Of a stretch of DNA of 64,000 bases, positions 16,967 through 25,506 are shown one piece after another. Position 1 is the first letter of the stretch. Each line of letters starts with the position of its first letter. The notes under the pieces were generated by a model, which was given only the letters and a program-made list of their open reading frames with translations, was not told the origin of the DNA and did not search any database. This DNA is from Streptomyces morookaense (GTDB taxonomy: Bacteria; Actinomycetota; Actinomycetes; Streptomycetales; Streptomycetaceae): contig NZ_JABBXF010000032.1 in the NCBI RefSeq assembly GCF_013030945.1, forward strand, positions 1-64,000, written 5' to 3'. A program made the translations under genes and the position numbers.

Positions 16967-17054
16967 GGCGGCCGGACGGGAAATTTTTGAATCGGGACAA
17001 ATAGGGTGGGGGTGCGGATATCGCGGCGAGGGCGCGGGTGTGGCGAGCCTGCTT

Positions 17055-17093
17055 GTTACCCGACGTAACGCCGCGGAAGCCTTGCAATGCAAG
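17055..17093. promoter_or_regulatory. two palindromes upstream of the permease gene
   Basis: GTTAC-CCGAC-GTAAC (17055-17069) and CTTGCA-A-TGCAAG (17081-17093) are perfect inverted repeats 11 bases apart. They lie in the 261-bp gap before the permease and differ from the CTGACG operator. They are candidate operators for a separate regulator. Confidence 0.55.
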
Positions 17094-17227
17094 GCCAATT
17101 GGTGCGGTGACGGCCTGTGTTGAAGGAGCTGGAAACGGACCCTGAACCCCCGCATACGGAAACAGCAGCACCTACCGTCCTGCCCATGGTTCAGGCATCC
17201 CCACGGCCCCAGGCCGGAGACACGGCA

Positions 17228-18739
17228 GTGAGCGTGACGGCCCGCGCCGGCGAAGAGGTGCGCGCCAAGGGCCTCGGCGGCAACTCGGTGGGCCTGCTGG
17301 GCAGCGCCGTCATCGGGATCTCCACCGTCGCGCCCGTCTACTGCCTGACCTCCACCCTCGGCCCGACCGTCGGCCAGGTGGGAGTGCGCACCCCGGCCGT
17401 CTTCCTGGCGGGCTTCCTCCCGATGCTGCTCGTCGCCTTCGCCTACCGCGAGCTCAACAAGGCGCTCCCCGACTGCGGCACCTCCTTCACCTGGTCGGTA
17501 CGGGCCTTCGGTCCGCGCATCGGCTGGATGTGCGGCTGGGGCCTGGTGATCGCCACGATCATCGTGCTGTCGAACCTGGCCGGTGTGGCGACCTCCTTCT
17601 TCTATCTGCTGCTGGGCGACCTCACGGGCAGCGATGCGGTGGCGTCCCTCGACGGCGACCGTCTCGTGCACGTCCTGACCTGCCTGGTGTTCATTGCCGT
17701 GGCAACGGCGGTCAGTTATCGCGGAATGACCGCGACGAAGGGTGTGCAGTACGCGCTGGTCGGCCTCCAACTGGCCGTCCTGGCCGTATTCGTGGCGATG
17801 GCGATCACAAAGGCGCGGGCAGGAGGCATTCCCGACTCGCTGGACTTCTCCTTCACCTGGCTGAACCCCTTCGGCGTCGAGTCGCTGAGCGCGTTCACCG
17901 CAGGCCTGTCGCTGTCCATCTTCATCTTCTGGGGCTGGGACGCGTGCCTGACCGTCAACGAGGAGACGGCCGGCAGCGACAAGACGCCGGGGCGCGCCGC
18001 GATCCTGGCGATGGCGGTGCTGATCGGCTCGTATCTCATGACGGCCATTGCGGCCCAGATGTTCGCGGGGAAGCGGCTGGGCGACCCGCGTACGGCGGAC
18101 AACGTCTTCGCTGCGCTGGCAACACCGGTCATGGGCAAGGGGCTCGGGGTGCTGCTGCTCGTGGCGGTATTGGCCTCCGCGGCGGCCAGCCTTCAGACGA
18201 CGTTCCTGCCGGCGGCGCGGACGGTACTGGCGATGAGCACGTACGAGGCATTGCCCTCCTCCTTCGCGCGGGTGCACCCGCGCTTCAAGTCGCCGGGCAG
18301 GGCGACGATCTGGGCCGGGGCGGCCACGGGCACCTTCTATGCGGTGATGAGTTTCCTGAGCCGGAACGTGCTGGTGGACACCATCTACGCACTCGGCTTG
18401 ATGATCTGCTTCTACTACTCGATCACGGCGTTCGCCTGCGCCTGGTTCTTCCGCGAGCAGCTCCGGAGGTCGGCGCGGGACGCCTTCCTCAAGGGCGTCT
18501 TCCCGGTACTGGGCGGGCTGCTGCTGGCCGCCGTCTTCTGCAAGACGCTGTACGACATGTGGAACCCGGCCTATGGAACCGGGAGTTCGGTGTTCGGGGT
18601 CGGGTCGGTGTTCGTCATCGGGGTGGGGCTGCTGGTACTGGGAGCGGTGCTGATGCTGGCGATGCGGCGGCGCAGCCCGGGGTTCTTCCGGGGGGAGACG
18701 CTGACGGCGGGGACGCCGGTGCTGGTGGTGGAGGAGTGA
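17228..18739 (+). CDS. APC-superfamily amino acid/amine permease
   Basis: This integral membrane protein of 503 residues (from GTG 17228) has about 12 hydrophobic segments. It opens with NSVGLLGSAVIGISTVAPVY, the first APC helix with its broken GS-GI motif. NEETAGSDKTPGRAA is the typical cytoplasmic loop. The GTG at 17228 is preferred because GGAGA lies seven bases upstream; ATG 17186 and TTG 17117 are in frame but have weaker sites. APC permeases import amino acids or amines by proton symport. Placement after the deacylase suggests uptake of the catabolic substrate, but it has its own palindromes rather than the shared operator. Confidence 0.75.
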   Translation: MSVTARAGEEVRAKGLGGNSVGLLGSAVIGISTVAPVYCLTSTLGPTVGQVGVRTPAVFLAGFLPMLLVAFAYRELNKALPDCGTSFTWSVRAFGPRIGWMCGWGLVIATIIVLSNLAGVATSFFYLLLGDLTGSDAVASLDGDRLVHVLTCLVFIAVATAVSYRGMTATKGVQYALVGLQLAVLAVFVAMAITKARAGGIPDSLDFSFTWLNPFGVESLSAFTAGLSLSIFIFWGWDACLTVNEETAGSDKTPGRAAILAMAVLIGSYLMTAIAAQMFAGKRLGDPRTADNVFAALATPVMGKGLGVLLLVAVLASAAASLQTTFLPAARTVLAMSTYEALPSSFARVHPRFKSPGRATIWAGAATGTFYAVMSFLSRNVLVDTIYALGLMICFYYSITAFACAWFFREQLRRSARDAFLKGVFPVLGGLLLAAVFCKTLYDMWNPAYGTGSSVFGVGSVFVIGVGLLVLGAVLMLAMRRRSPGFFRGETLTAGTPVLVVEE

Positions 18740-18774
18740 GGAGAAGCGGGGTGGGCCAGGGTCTGTCCGGCGGG

Positions 18775-20331
18775 TCATTCCGCGGGGGCCGCCCCGGTGT
18801 TCGACCGCAGCGGCACCTCGCGGATCAGCCAGGCGATCGTGAAAGTCACGGCGCACAGTGCGGCCGTGCCGAGCATGACGCCGTGCAGCCCGCTGGTGAC
18901 CCCTGTCCGGAACGCGTCCCGCACCGGCTCGGGCAGCCCGCGCAGCATCGCGGGCGTCAATGCGTGGCCGCCTGCCAGGCGTTCCCCTTCCCTGCCGAGC
19001 CGGCCCGCGAGGGTGTCGGTCATGCGGCCGGTGTAGACGGAGCCGAGCGCGGCGACGCCGAGCGAGCTGCCGATGGTGCGCAGCAGCGTGGTGGTGCCGC
19101 TCGCGGCGCCCATGTCGCGGGGCTCCGCGCTGTTCATGGTGAGCAGCAGGGCCGGCTGCAGCAGGCAGCCGAGACCGGCGCCGAGCACGAACGTCAGCGC
19201 GGAGGCCACGGCCGTGGCGGTGTCCGCTTCGACCATGAGCAGGGCGAGGGCGCCCGCCGTGGCGACCGCACCGCCGATGATCGGGTACGCGCGGTACCTG
19301 CGGCCCTTGCCGACCGCCCGGCCGATGGAGAGCTGCGCGCCCATCATGCCGAGCATCAGCGGCAGCAGCAGGAGACCGCTTTCCGTGGACGACATGCCGC
19401 GGACGAACTGCATGTACTGCGGCAGATAGCTCGCCGCCCCCGTCATCGCCGCGCCCGCGAGGAACGTGAGCACCTGGGCGAGCGTGAAGTTTCGGTCGCG
19501 GAACAGGCGCGGCGGGATGACGGGTTCGGCTGCGCGCCGTTCCACGCGGACGAAGGCGGCAAGCGCGGCCGCGGCGAGTAGTGCCAGGCCCGCGATCTGC
19601 GGGGAGACCCAGTCGTACGTCGTGCCACCCCAGGTTCCGAGCAGCGTGAGCGCCAGAATGCCCGTGGTGAGGAGCCCGGCGCCCGCGTAGTCGATGCGGG
19701 CCGTGCTGCGCTCGGTGCGCAGCCTGACGAGGAGGCCGACGATCAGCAGGGCCGCGGCGCCGACGGGCACATTGACGTAGAACACCCAGCGCCAGTCGAG
19801 CTGGTCGGTGAGGAAGCCGCCGAGCAGCGGTCCGCCGATCATGGCGACGGGCAGCATCACGCCGATCATCGACTGTGATCGGCCCGCCTGCGCGGGCGGG
19901 AGCAGCGTCCCGAGGACGGATATCGCACCCACGAAGAGGCCGCCCGCGCCGACGCCCTGGAGCGCGCGGAAGGCGATCAACTGCCCCATGTCCTGGGCGA
20001 TTCCGCAGAGCACGGACCCGGCGAGGAAGACCGTGATCGAGGCCAGGTAGCTGCCCTTGCGGCCGTACAGGTCCCCGGCCTTGCCCCAGATCGGGGTGGA
20101 GACGGCGGTGGTCAGGAGATAGGCCGTCACCACCCAGGAGAAGTGGTCGAGACCGCCGAGGTCGCCGACGATGGTCGGGAGCGCGGTGCCGACGATCGTG
20201 CCGTCGAGCGTCGCCAGGATGATGCCGAGCAGCAGGCCGAGGATGACGAGGCGGGAGGGCGGTGCCGTCTCTGTGGCTGCGGACTCCGTGATCGTGGAGG
20301 GCGGAGCGGATTCTTTCGCGCGCTGATTCAT
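18775..20331 (-). CDS. MFS multidrug efflux transporter (DHA2/EmrB type)
   Basis: This 518-residue protein has about 14 predicted transmembrane helices. Motif C-like and motif A sequences are visible: LDGTIVGTALPTIVGDLGG, WGKAGDLYGRKG and RALQGVGAGGLF. Members export drugs and antibiotics by proton antiport. It starts at ATG 20331, 27 bases after the stop of a small ORF, and both are read leftward from a region shared with a TetR gene. The TetR-MFS divergent layout predicts substrate-induced derepression. Confidence 0.85.
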   Translation of the reverse strand: MNQRAKESAPPSTITESAATETAPPSRLVILGLLLGIILATLDGTIVGTALPTIVGDLGGLDHFSWVVTAYLLTTAVSTPIWGKAGDLYGRKGSYLASITVFLAGSVLCGIAQDMGQLIAFRALQGVGAGGLFVGAISVLGTLLPPAQAGRSQSMIGVMLPVAMIGGPLLGGFLTDQLDWRWVFYVNVPVGAAALLIVGLLVRLRTERSTARIDYAGAGLLTTGILALTLLGTWGGTTYDWVSPQIAGLALLAAAALAAFVRVERRAAEPVIPPRLFRDRNFTLAQVLTFLAGAAMTGAASYLPQYMQFVRGMSSTESGLLLLPLMLGMMGAQLSIGRAVGKGRRYRAYPIIGGAVATAGALALLMVEADTATAVASALTFVLGAGLGCLLQPALLLTMNSAEPRDMGAASGTTTLLRTIGSSLGVAALGSVYTGRMTDTLAGRLGREGERLAGGHALTPAMLRGLPEPVRDAFRTGVTSGLHGVMLGTAALCAVTFTIAWLIREVPLRSNTGAAPAE

Positions 20332-20358
20332 GGCTTCCCCCAGTGCGGTGTCGTGGCG

Positions 20359-20538
20359 TCAGGCGGCGTACGGGCGGACGGCCTCGGCGTCCCGCAGGGC
20401 GTGGCACTCCGGCGTGACGAAGACGAACGCGTCGGCTGCGGGGAGGCGCGGTGGGGCCAGGGCGAGGGCTTCGGCCGTGCCGGGCGCGGCCGACTGGTCG
20501 ATGGCCGGGACGACGGTGGGCAGCGGGGTCTTGGACAT
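20359..20538 (-). CDS. small hypothetical protein (59 aa) leading the MFS operon
   Basis: This short protein starts at ATG 20538 with a good AGGGGG ribosome site and precedes the efflux gene by 27 bases. Its sequence is Ala/Pro-rich with one cysteine (FVFVTPECHALRDAEAV). It has no signal peptide or membrane span. No family is recognised. The ribosome site and operon position make it likely to be translated. Confidence 0.55.
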   Translation of the reverse strand: MSKTPLPTVVPAIDQSAAPGTAEALALAPPRLPAADAFVFVTPECHALRDAEAVRPYAA

Positions 20539-20593
20539 GGGTGCCCCCTGGGGCGTGTGCGACTGGATGTGTACGGCGTATCTCTGGCGTACA

Positions 20594-20615
20594 ACGTACA
20601 CACCGATGTGTACGT
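20594..20615. promoter_or_regulatory. TetR operator in the divergent MFS/TetR region
   Basis: ACGTACACA and TGTGTACGT form perfect 9-bp arms around a 4-base CCGA spacer. They sit 26 bases before the TetR start and 56 bases before the small-ORF start. Further GTGTAC-like half-sites flank it on both sides (near 20569 and 20633). Its position in the intergenic region makes it the likely binding site of the adjacent TetR protein. Confidence 0.75.
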
Positions 20616-20640
20616 CGTCTACAAGGGATACGGTGTACGC

Positions 20641-21381
20641 ATGGCCACACAGAAGAAGGGCGAGCCCGAGGTCTCGCTCTGGGAACGCATGGAGCGCCCG
20701 GCAGCCGCGCAGCGTGCCGCGCTGACGCCGCAGAAGATCGCGGCGATCGCGGTGAAGGTCGCCGACGCCGAAGGCGTCTCGGCCGTCACCATGCGCCGCC
20801 TCGCCACCGAGCTGGGCGTCGCGCCCATGGCCGCGTACCGCCATGTCTCCGGCAAGGACGACCTGTGGGCGCTGATGGTCGACCGGGTCACGGCCGAGGT
20901 CGTCGTTCCCGAGGACGTGACCGGCTGGCGCGAGGTGCTGCGCGCGTACGCCATCGGCAGCCGCCGGCTGATGCTGGATCATCCCTGGCTCGCCCAGCTC
21001 CCCACGCCGCACTTCGCGCTGACGCCGAACCGGATGGCCATGGCCGAACGGCAGTTGGCCGCCCTGGAGAACCACGGCCTCGACGCCGACACGATCATGA
21101 CGGCGTTCCGTACCGTCGGCGCCTATGTGCACGGTGTCGGCCAGTCGGAGGTGGCGCTGCGCCAGTACATGGAGGACAACGGCTGGACCAGCGGCGACGA
21201 GACGCGCCGCGGACTCGCGCCGCAGATGATGTACCTGATGGAAACCGGCCGTTACCCGGCCTATCGGCGCTACGCCCTCGGGGCGGGCCGCAAGGACGAC
21301 GCCACCTGGCAGTTCGAGACGGGGCTCGACTGCGTCCTCGACGGCATCGGCCTGCGGCTCGGCCTCGAACCGCAGTCATGA
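20641..21381 (+). CDS. TetR-family regulator (TetR_C domain)
   Basis: This 246-residue repressor has an N-terminal helix-turn-helix at about residues 35-75 (IAAIAVKVADAEGVSAVTM, RLATELGVAPMAAYRHVSGKDDL). The larger ligand domain matches the TetR-C-terminal type found in regulators of drug exporters. The start ATG 20641 lies 26 bases after the operator with only a weak AAGGGA ribosome site. It is divergent from the small ORF and MFS genes and most likely represses both them and itself. Confidence 0.85.
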   Translation: MATQKKGEPEVSLWERMERPAAAQRAALTPQKIAAIAVKVADAEGVSAVTMRRLATELGVAPMAAYRHVSGKDDLWALMVDRVTAEVVVPEDVTGWREVLRAYAIGSRRLMLDHPWLAQLPTPHFALTPNRMAMAERQLAALENHGLDADTIMTAFRTVGAYVHGVGQSEVALRQYMEDNGWTSGDETRRGLAPQMMYLMETGRYPAYRRYALGAGRKDDATWQFETGLDCVLDGIGLRLGLEPQS

Positions 21382-21435
21382 CGGAGCCTTGGCCTCCTGG
21401 ACGGAGGGGGCCGGGCTCCGGTGTGCGGGAGTGGC

Positions 21436-22044
21436 TCAGGCCGCAGTGAGGGCGGCCCGCTTCAGCTTGCGGCGCTCCCGCCGCTTCGGGTGGCGGACGA
21501 CCACGCCTCCCATTCCGCCGTTGCCGGTGAGACGTATGAGGGGTGTGCCCGGGAGGGGGTCCGGGGCGGTGCCGTTCTTGACGCCGCCGAGAGCGGGGTC
21601 CACGTCGTCGGTCTGTGCGGCCCAACCGTCGGGGACGATGATGACGACGCCCCCCATCTGGCCGTGCGCCTCCACCTCGACCTCGTATATCCCTTCGCGG
21701 TCTACCTGCGTGAAGTCGAGTATCACGCCCCCGAGGCCGCCGTAGGCGGTCACGCGAGAGGGCACCTGCCAGCGCCCCTTGCGCACCGCGCCGTGCACGC
21801 CGCCCTTGAGGATCAGCGGCCGGTCGGGATCCGGCTCGCCAGGCAGCCACAAGTCGGCCGTGAGCCGAGCCAGTTCGGCACGGGTCTTGGCGCTCAGCGC
21901 CAGCTCCAGCCGCGCGTCCAGCTCGGCGAAGTCGACGCGACCGTCGGCCGCCGCCTGCTGCAGCCGCGCCACCACGGCCTCGCGGTCGGCGTGCGAGGCG
22001 CGTTGCTCGCCCCAGGGCGCCGGTACGGGGATGTCAGCCATCAT
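21436..22044 (-). CDS. DUF1707 / LiaF-like C-terminal domain protein
   Basis: This 202-residue protein has an N-terminal DUF1707 segment (SHADREAVVARLQQAAADGRVDFAELDARL, split here for length: HADREAVVARL, GRVDFAELDARL). A beta-rich C-terminus follows (GGLGGVILDF, MGGVVIIVPDGW, GGMGGVVV) like the cell-wall-stress LiaF/DUF2154 fold. There is no transmembrane helix. The first ATG, 22044, is probably a leaderless start: TAGCAT (minus strand 22057-22052) ends seven bases before it. The function is unknown; relatives are linked to envelope stress sensing. Confidence 0.75.
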   Translation of the reverse strand: MMADIPVPAPWGEQRASHADREAVVARLQQAAADGRVDFAELDARLELALSAKTRAELARLTADLWLPGEPDPDRPLILKGGVHGAVRKGRWQVPSRVTAYGGLGGVILDFTQVDREGIYEVEVEAHGQMGGVVIIVPDGWAAQTDDVDPALGGVKNGTAPDPLPGTPLIRLTGNGGMGGVVVRHPKRRERRKLKRAALTAA

Positions 22045-22156
22045 GCGAACGATGCTACGGACGGCGGGCGGTGGCGGCTCTTCGGGAAGACCCTGATGCG
22101 GCCCTGAACCGTCCCCTACGGGCCCGGCTTGCCCGCCCGGCCCGGCTTACTGCTCG

Positions 22157-22495
22157 CTACCACTCGTCGAGGCAGTCCGCGAGCCGTCGGCAGGTGCGGC
22201 CGAGGTCGTTCATGCGGGTCGCCGCCGCGTGGGTGCCGACTTCGCCGACCCGGTAGAGATCGTCCTCGGCACGCATGATCAGCGCGGACCACCGGATCCA
22301 GGCTTCGGTGCCGCGCTCGATCCCGTCGGCGCGCCGCTGTGCTTCGCGGACCATGCGCTGGAGGTGGCCGCGCAATTCGGCCGTGATCTGGCGGACTTCG
22401 CTGTTACGGGGCGGGCGGGGGTGCTCCTGCAGGGCGCGGCGCACGGTTGCGCGGATGGGGGTGAGGTCGAGGGGTGCGGGGGTGGGGGTCGTCAT
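22157..22495 (-). CDS. small DUF6415-like protein
   Basis: This 112-residue soluble, Arg-rich helical protein (LDLTPIRATVRRAL, GHLQRMVREAQRRADGIERG, RTCRRLADCLDEW) is of a type often found near XRE-DUF5753 regulators in Streptomyces. The start ATG 22495 has no ribosome site, but TAGCGT ends seven bases upstream, indicating a leaderless transcript. The domain name is from memory; no catalytic motif is seen. Confidence 0.55.
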   Translation of the reverse strand: MTTPTPAPLDLTPIRATVRRALQEHPRPPRNSEVRQITAELRGHLQRMVREAQRRADGIERGTEAWIRWSALIMRAEDDLYRVGEVGTHAAATRMNDLGRTCRRLADCLDEW

Positions 22496-22558
22496 GCCCA
22501 ACACGCTAGGAAGGCCAGTGCCCGGCACTCAACGAAGTTCTACGAAGTTCCACGACGG

Positions 22559-23407
22559 TCACCCGAGCTCGTTCACGGCTGCCGTGATGAGGGCACGTGC
22601 CTTGGCCCCGTACACGGCGAGGTCTGCGAACTCCTTGAACGCCTTGAGGTACTGGGCCACTTCGGTCGGTGCCGTCACGTTCACCTGTGCGGTCAGCAAC
22701 TCGACTTGTGCCAGGGCCTCGTCATAGATGCTGAACGTCTCGATCATCCACATCCGGCGTGTGGCGGAGAACGGAATCACGCCCAAGGAGACAGAGGGGT
22801 ACGCCATGACCGAAAGGAGATGGCCCAGTTGGCCTGCCATCGTGGCGGCGTCGCCCACTCGGTGCCGCAGCACCGACTCCTCCACCAGCAAGGCGAAGCG
22901 ATGGTCGCCTTCACGTACGACATGCGATCGCGTCAGCCGGGCTTCGACAGCGTCCGCAACGTCGTTCGGGATGGCGTGAAAGTCGGTGATCGCCTCCAGT
23001 AGGGCCGTCGCGTAGGCATGGGTCTGGAGGACTCCTGGCATGACATTCGAGCAGTAGATCCGGAACACCCGGGTTCTCTGGAACAGCGGCACGAATGACT
23101 CTTGGAGTCGGCGCAGTCCGGTGCGTTGAACCCGTCTCCACTCAACGTACATGTTGTCGGCGGAACGCGAAGCAGCAATGAGATCGGCGGCTGCGTCGGC
23201 TGCTCCACATGCGGCGCACCACGCGTGGATGTCCGCGTCGGACGGGGGAGTCACCGCGTTTTCCAGGCGTGAGGCCTTTGACGGATACCAGCCGGCGCGC
23301 CCGGCAACCTCTTTGGCTGTCAGGCCTGCGTCCCGGCGCAGGTCCCGCAACCGATCGGCGACGGCCTTCCTGGCGGCTTGAACGCTGGATGACGGGGGTG
23401 TGGGCAT
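22559..23407 (-). CDS. XRE-family regulator with DUF5753 domain
   Basis: This 282-residue protein has an N-terminal helix-turn-helix (LRDLRRDAGLTAKEVAGRAG, WYPSKASRLEN, about residues 20-50). It is followed by the DUF5753 module (VPLFQRTRVFRIYCSNVMPG, LQTHAYATALL, AQVELLTAQVNVT). It starts six bases after the stop of the DUF6879 gene, with no separate ribosome site, so it is probably translationally coupled. Such proteins pair with small partner genes in a Streptomyces-specific regulatory system. Confidence 0.85.
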   Translation of the reverse strand: MPTPPSSSVQAARKAVADRLRDLRRDAGLTAKEVAGRAGWYPSKASRLENAVTPPSDADIHAWCAACGAADAAADLIAASRSADNMYVEWRRVQRTGLRRLQESFVPLFQRTRVFRIYCSNVMPGVLQTHAYATALLEAITDFHAIPNDVADAVEARLTRSHVVREGDHRFALLVEESVLRHRVGDAATMAGQLGHLLSVMAYPSVSLGVIPFSATRRMWMIETFSIYDEALAQVELLTAQVNVTAPTEVAQYLKAFKEFADLAVYGAKARALITAAVNELG

Positions 23408-23413
23408 GGGTGA

Positions 23414-23944
23414 CTAAGCCGGGTGGATCGGGTACTCCTCGTGTGGCGTCGCGCGGTTCCACACGGCCTCGAAGGCCGTTGTGCAGAGCATTGCCACGGT
23501 CTCCCGCCTGTCGACCTCCGGTCCGGCGGACTCGCCGTCGCCGGTGAAGTGGTTCCACATGACGACCTGTTGGTCGAAGAGCCAGTAGTCGTTTCCCGGC
23601 AGTGCGAGATCGGACGCTTTGCGGCGGGGCAACCAGCGCACCGATTCCCCCGCGGCAATGTTCTGGTAGGTGCAGCTGTGCTCGTACCTGATGTAGTCGC
23701 TCACCGGCTCCGACACGATTCGGGCGCGCCGGAATTCGACTCCGCGTGCCACTGCATCGCGCACCATGGTGTGGAACTCGTTCCACCATGTGTCGGGTTC
23801 GGGGGACGGACGCCAGCCCGCAAGCCAGGCTTTGAACTCGGTCGCTTCCTCGCCGATGCCGTAGGAATCGCGCATCTCGAGGTGCACGGCAGAGTGCTTG
23901 GTGTCCGCCAATAGGTCAGCGAATGCCAAGTCGGTCTGCGACAT
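23414..23944 (-). CDS. DUF6879 family protein
   Basis: This 176-residue protein contains the typical HLEMRDSYG start, the RRARIVSEPVSDYIRYEH core and LPGNDYWLFDQQVVMWNHF. DUF6879 proteins are partners of XRE-DUF5753 regulators in Streptomyces; their biochemical role is not known. ATG 23944 has GGGAGG six bases upstream. It overlaps the end of the upstream 80-residue gene by 29 bases. Confidence 0.8.
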   Translation of the reverse strand: MSQTDLAFADLLADTKHSAVHLEMRDSYGIGEEATEFKAWLAGWRPSPEPDTWWNEFHTMVRDAVARGVEFRRARIVSEPVSDYIRYEHSCTYQNIAAGESVRWLPRRKASDLALPGNDYWLFDQQVVMWNHFTGDGESAGPEVDRRETVAMLCTTAFEAVWNRATPHEEYPIHPA

Positions 23945-24158
23945 CACATGCCTCCCTGATGGCGGGCACCATGCGGATCGGCAGCCTCACCACCGCTTCG
24001 CTCTCGGGTACGGGGCCGGTCTCCCGGCAGCGGGCCAGCAGGGATTCCCCGGCCTTCCAGCCCTGGACGACGATCTCCTGTGCTTCGTCGTCCACCCAAG
24101 CCGTGGGGCACTGGGTACCGTTCGTGTTCGGGTCCTTCGCGATGAACAGTAGCGCCAT
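23916..24158 (-). CDS. small hypothetical protein preceding DUF6879
   Basis: This 80-residue protein (MALLFIAKDPNTNGTQCPTA, then WVDDEAQEIVVQGWKAG) starts at ATG 24158 with GGAGG. It is the first gene of a three-gene leftward operon with DUF6879 and XRE-DUF5753. Homologues typically stand in this same position. No catalytic motif is visible, and a small DNA- or protein-binding role is only a guess. Confidence 0.7.
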   Translation of the reverse strand: MALLFIAKDPNTNGTQCPTAWVDDEAQEIVVQGWKAGESLLARCRETGPVPESEAVVRLPIRMVPAIREACDVADRLGIR

Positions 24159-24595
24159 GACAGCCTCCGTCGGCGTGCCGGGTTCTACGGGCGTCCATGA
24201 GACTGGCGACGAGGGCTCGCGGCGTCAAGGGTGCATGGCTGCAAGGGGAACTGGTGCGGGGCGCCCCACACTGGCGGCCGCGCCAGTGCTTCATCACAGT
24301 TGTCCATAGCAGGTGTCGCGCAACTGGACGCAAAATCCGATCTGTTGCTGCACCGCATCGAGGTCCCCACATCCCGGCCCGCCGCGAACTACCCGCCCCC
24401 GCCGCCCCGTTGAAGAACTGGCGAAGCACCAATACCAACCCAACCCCGCACACGTCACTCCATCAGGTGACGCGCTGGCATGCGTGCGAAAGCGCGCGGT
24501 ACGGTCGCCGCGACAACCGCAAAAAGACGACGGCCCCCGCCGGGACTGGCATCCCGGACGAGGGCCTGATCATCAAGGAAGAGAAGGCCTTCCCC
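24159..24595. other. divergent intergenic region with leader stem-loop
   Basis: This 437-bp region separates the leftward regulator operon from the rightward winged-helix gene. I see no supported gene. The right end contains a nested stem-loop (24532-24566) and an AAGGAAGAG ribosome-site area. The remainder is AT-richer than average by eye. Confidence 0.5.
24532..24566 (+). promoter_or_regulatory. leader stem-loop upstream of the winged-helix gene
   Basis: Outer arms GGCCC (24532-24536) and GGGCC (24562-24566) enclose inner arms CCGGGA (24540-24545) and TCCCGG (24552-24557) with a 6-base loop. It ends 30 bases before the start codon and is preceded by an A-rich GCAAAAAGACG. It could be an attenuator or a translational control element. 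Confidence 0.5.
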
Positions 24596-25396
24596 ATGAC
24601 TGACGCGCAGTCTAGCGCGCACGCCTCCGTGCGCACCGGGCCTCCCCGTGCCGGAGTGGTGCACATCCGCCACCGCCACGAGTCCCACTTCACCGTCGTG
24701 GGCAACCACCTCGCCCAGCACCCCGACCTGTCCCTCGTCGCCATCGGCATCGCTGTCTACATCCAGTCGCTGCCCGACGGCGCCACCGTCGGGATCAAGG
24801 ACCTCACCCGCCGGTTCCGCGAAGGCGAGATCACCATCGCCCGCGCCCTGCGCGAGTTGGAGCGAGCCGGCTACCTGGAGCGCAAGCGCGTCCGTACCGA
24901 AGGCGGGCGGGTCGTGACCGTGACGCGGTGGTACGAGCGGCCCGGGGCCACCGACACCGGCACCAACACCAGCCGCAAGTCCGCCGCCCCCGCCGCCAAG
25001 CGGGCTCCCGAGCAGCCCCTGCCGCCCGTCGACCCGCCCGCGGCCGAACTGCTCGCCGGGCTGCGGCGGCGCGATCCGCGGCTGTTGCTGTCCGCCAAGG
25101 ACGTGCGCCGCCTCTCGCCCGCCGTACGCGCCTGGCTCGACCGCGGCGTCGGCACCGCGCAGATCGTCCGCACGCTCAGTGCGGATCTGCCCGTCGGCGC
25201 CATCACCTGGCCCGCCCGGCTCCTGGCCCACCGGCTCGCCAACTGGCTGCCGCCCGTGCTGCCGGTCCCGGCCGCCGAACCGCCCAAGCAGCGACCCCTG
25301 CCGCTGCAGACCTGTGACGGCTGTGAACGGGCCTTCCGCGCCGAGCGGGCCGGGCTGTGCCGTGACTGTCGCGATGGCGGGCACGCGGCGGCATGA
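24596..25396 (+). CDS. winged-helix protein with C-terminal zinc-ribbon-like motif
   Basis: This 266-residue protein starts at ATG 24596 with an AAGGAAGAGA site. The N-terminal half is a replication-initiator/MarR-like winged helix (LSLVAIGIAVYIQSLPDG, GIKDLTRRFREGEITIARAL, RELERAGYLERKRV). A Pro/Ala linker and a second helical segment lead to a C-terminal CDGCERAF and CRDC pair, probably a small zinc ribbon. Similar helix-turn-helix proteins are common in Streptomyces, with no assigned function. Confidence 0.7.
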   Translation: MTDAQSSAHASVRTGPPRAGVVHIRHRHESHFTVVGNHLAQHPDLSLVAIGIAVYIQSLPDGATVGIKDLTRRFREGEITIARALRELERAGYLERKRVRTEGGRVVTVTRWYERPGATDTGTNTSRKSAAPAAKRAPEQPLPPVDPPAAELLAGLRRRDPRLLLSAKDVRRLSPAVRAWLDRGVGTAQIVRTLSADLPVGAITWPARLLAHRLANWLPPVLPVPAAEPPKQRPLPLQTCDGCERAFRAERAGLCRDCRDGGHAAA

Positions 25397-25464
25397 GCCG
25401 ATAGTGGCGCGGCAGCGCGCGCTTGGGTGTTGACGGGACACCGGACAGTGGATCATCCTCATTC

Positions 25465-25480
25465 CACTAGCTGACTAGTG
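25465..25480. promoter_or_regulatory. operator of the ABC/GntR operon: CACTAG-CTGA-CTAGTG
   Basis: This is a perfect 6-bp inverted repeat with a 4-base spacer. The flanking ATTC and AATT extend the symmetry imperfectly. It lies 26 bases upstream of the ABC ATPase start and about 30 bases after a TTGACG -35-like hexamer (25430-25435). The YtrA-type GntR repressor encoded at the end of the same operon is the likely ligand. Confidence 0.6.
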
Positions 25481-25506
25481 AATTAACAAGCACAGGGTGG
25501 GATGGG

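Noticed and set aside
13553..20650. A 2,365-codon open frame on the minus strand
   Set aside because: It runs antisense to the SDR, LLM, amidohydrolase and permease genes and has low-complexity Arg/His/Gly-rich translation. It is a GC-rich frame shadow; only its other-frame MFS gene is real.
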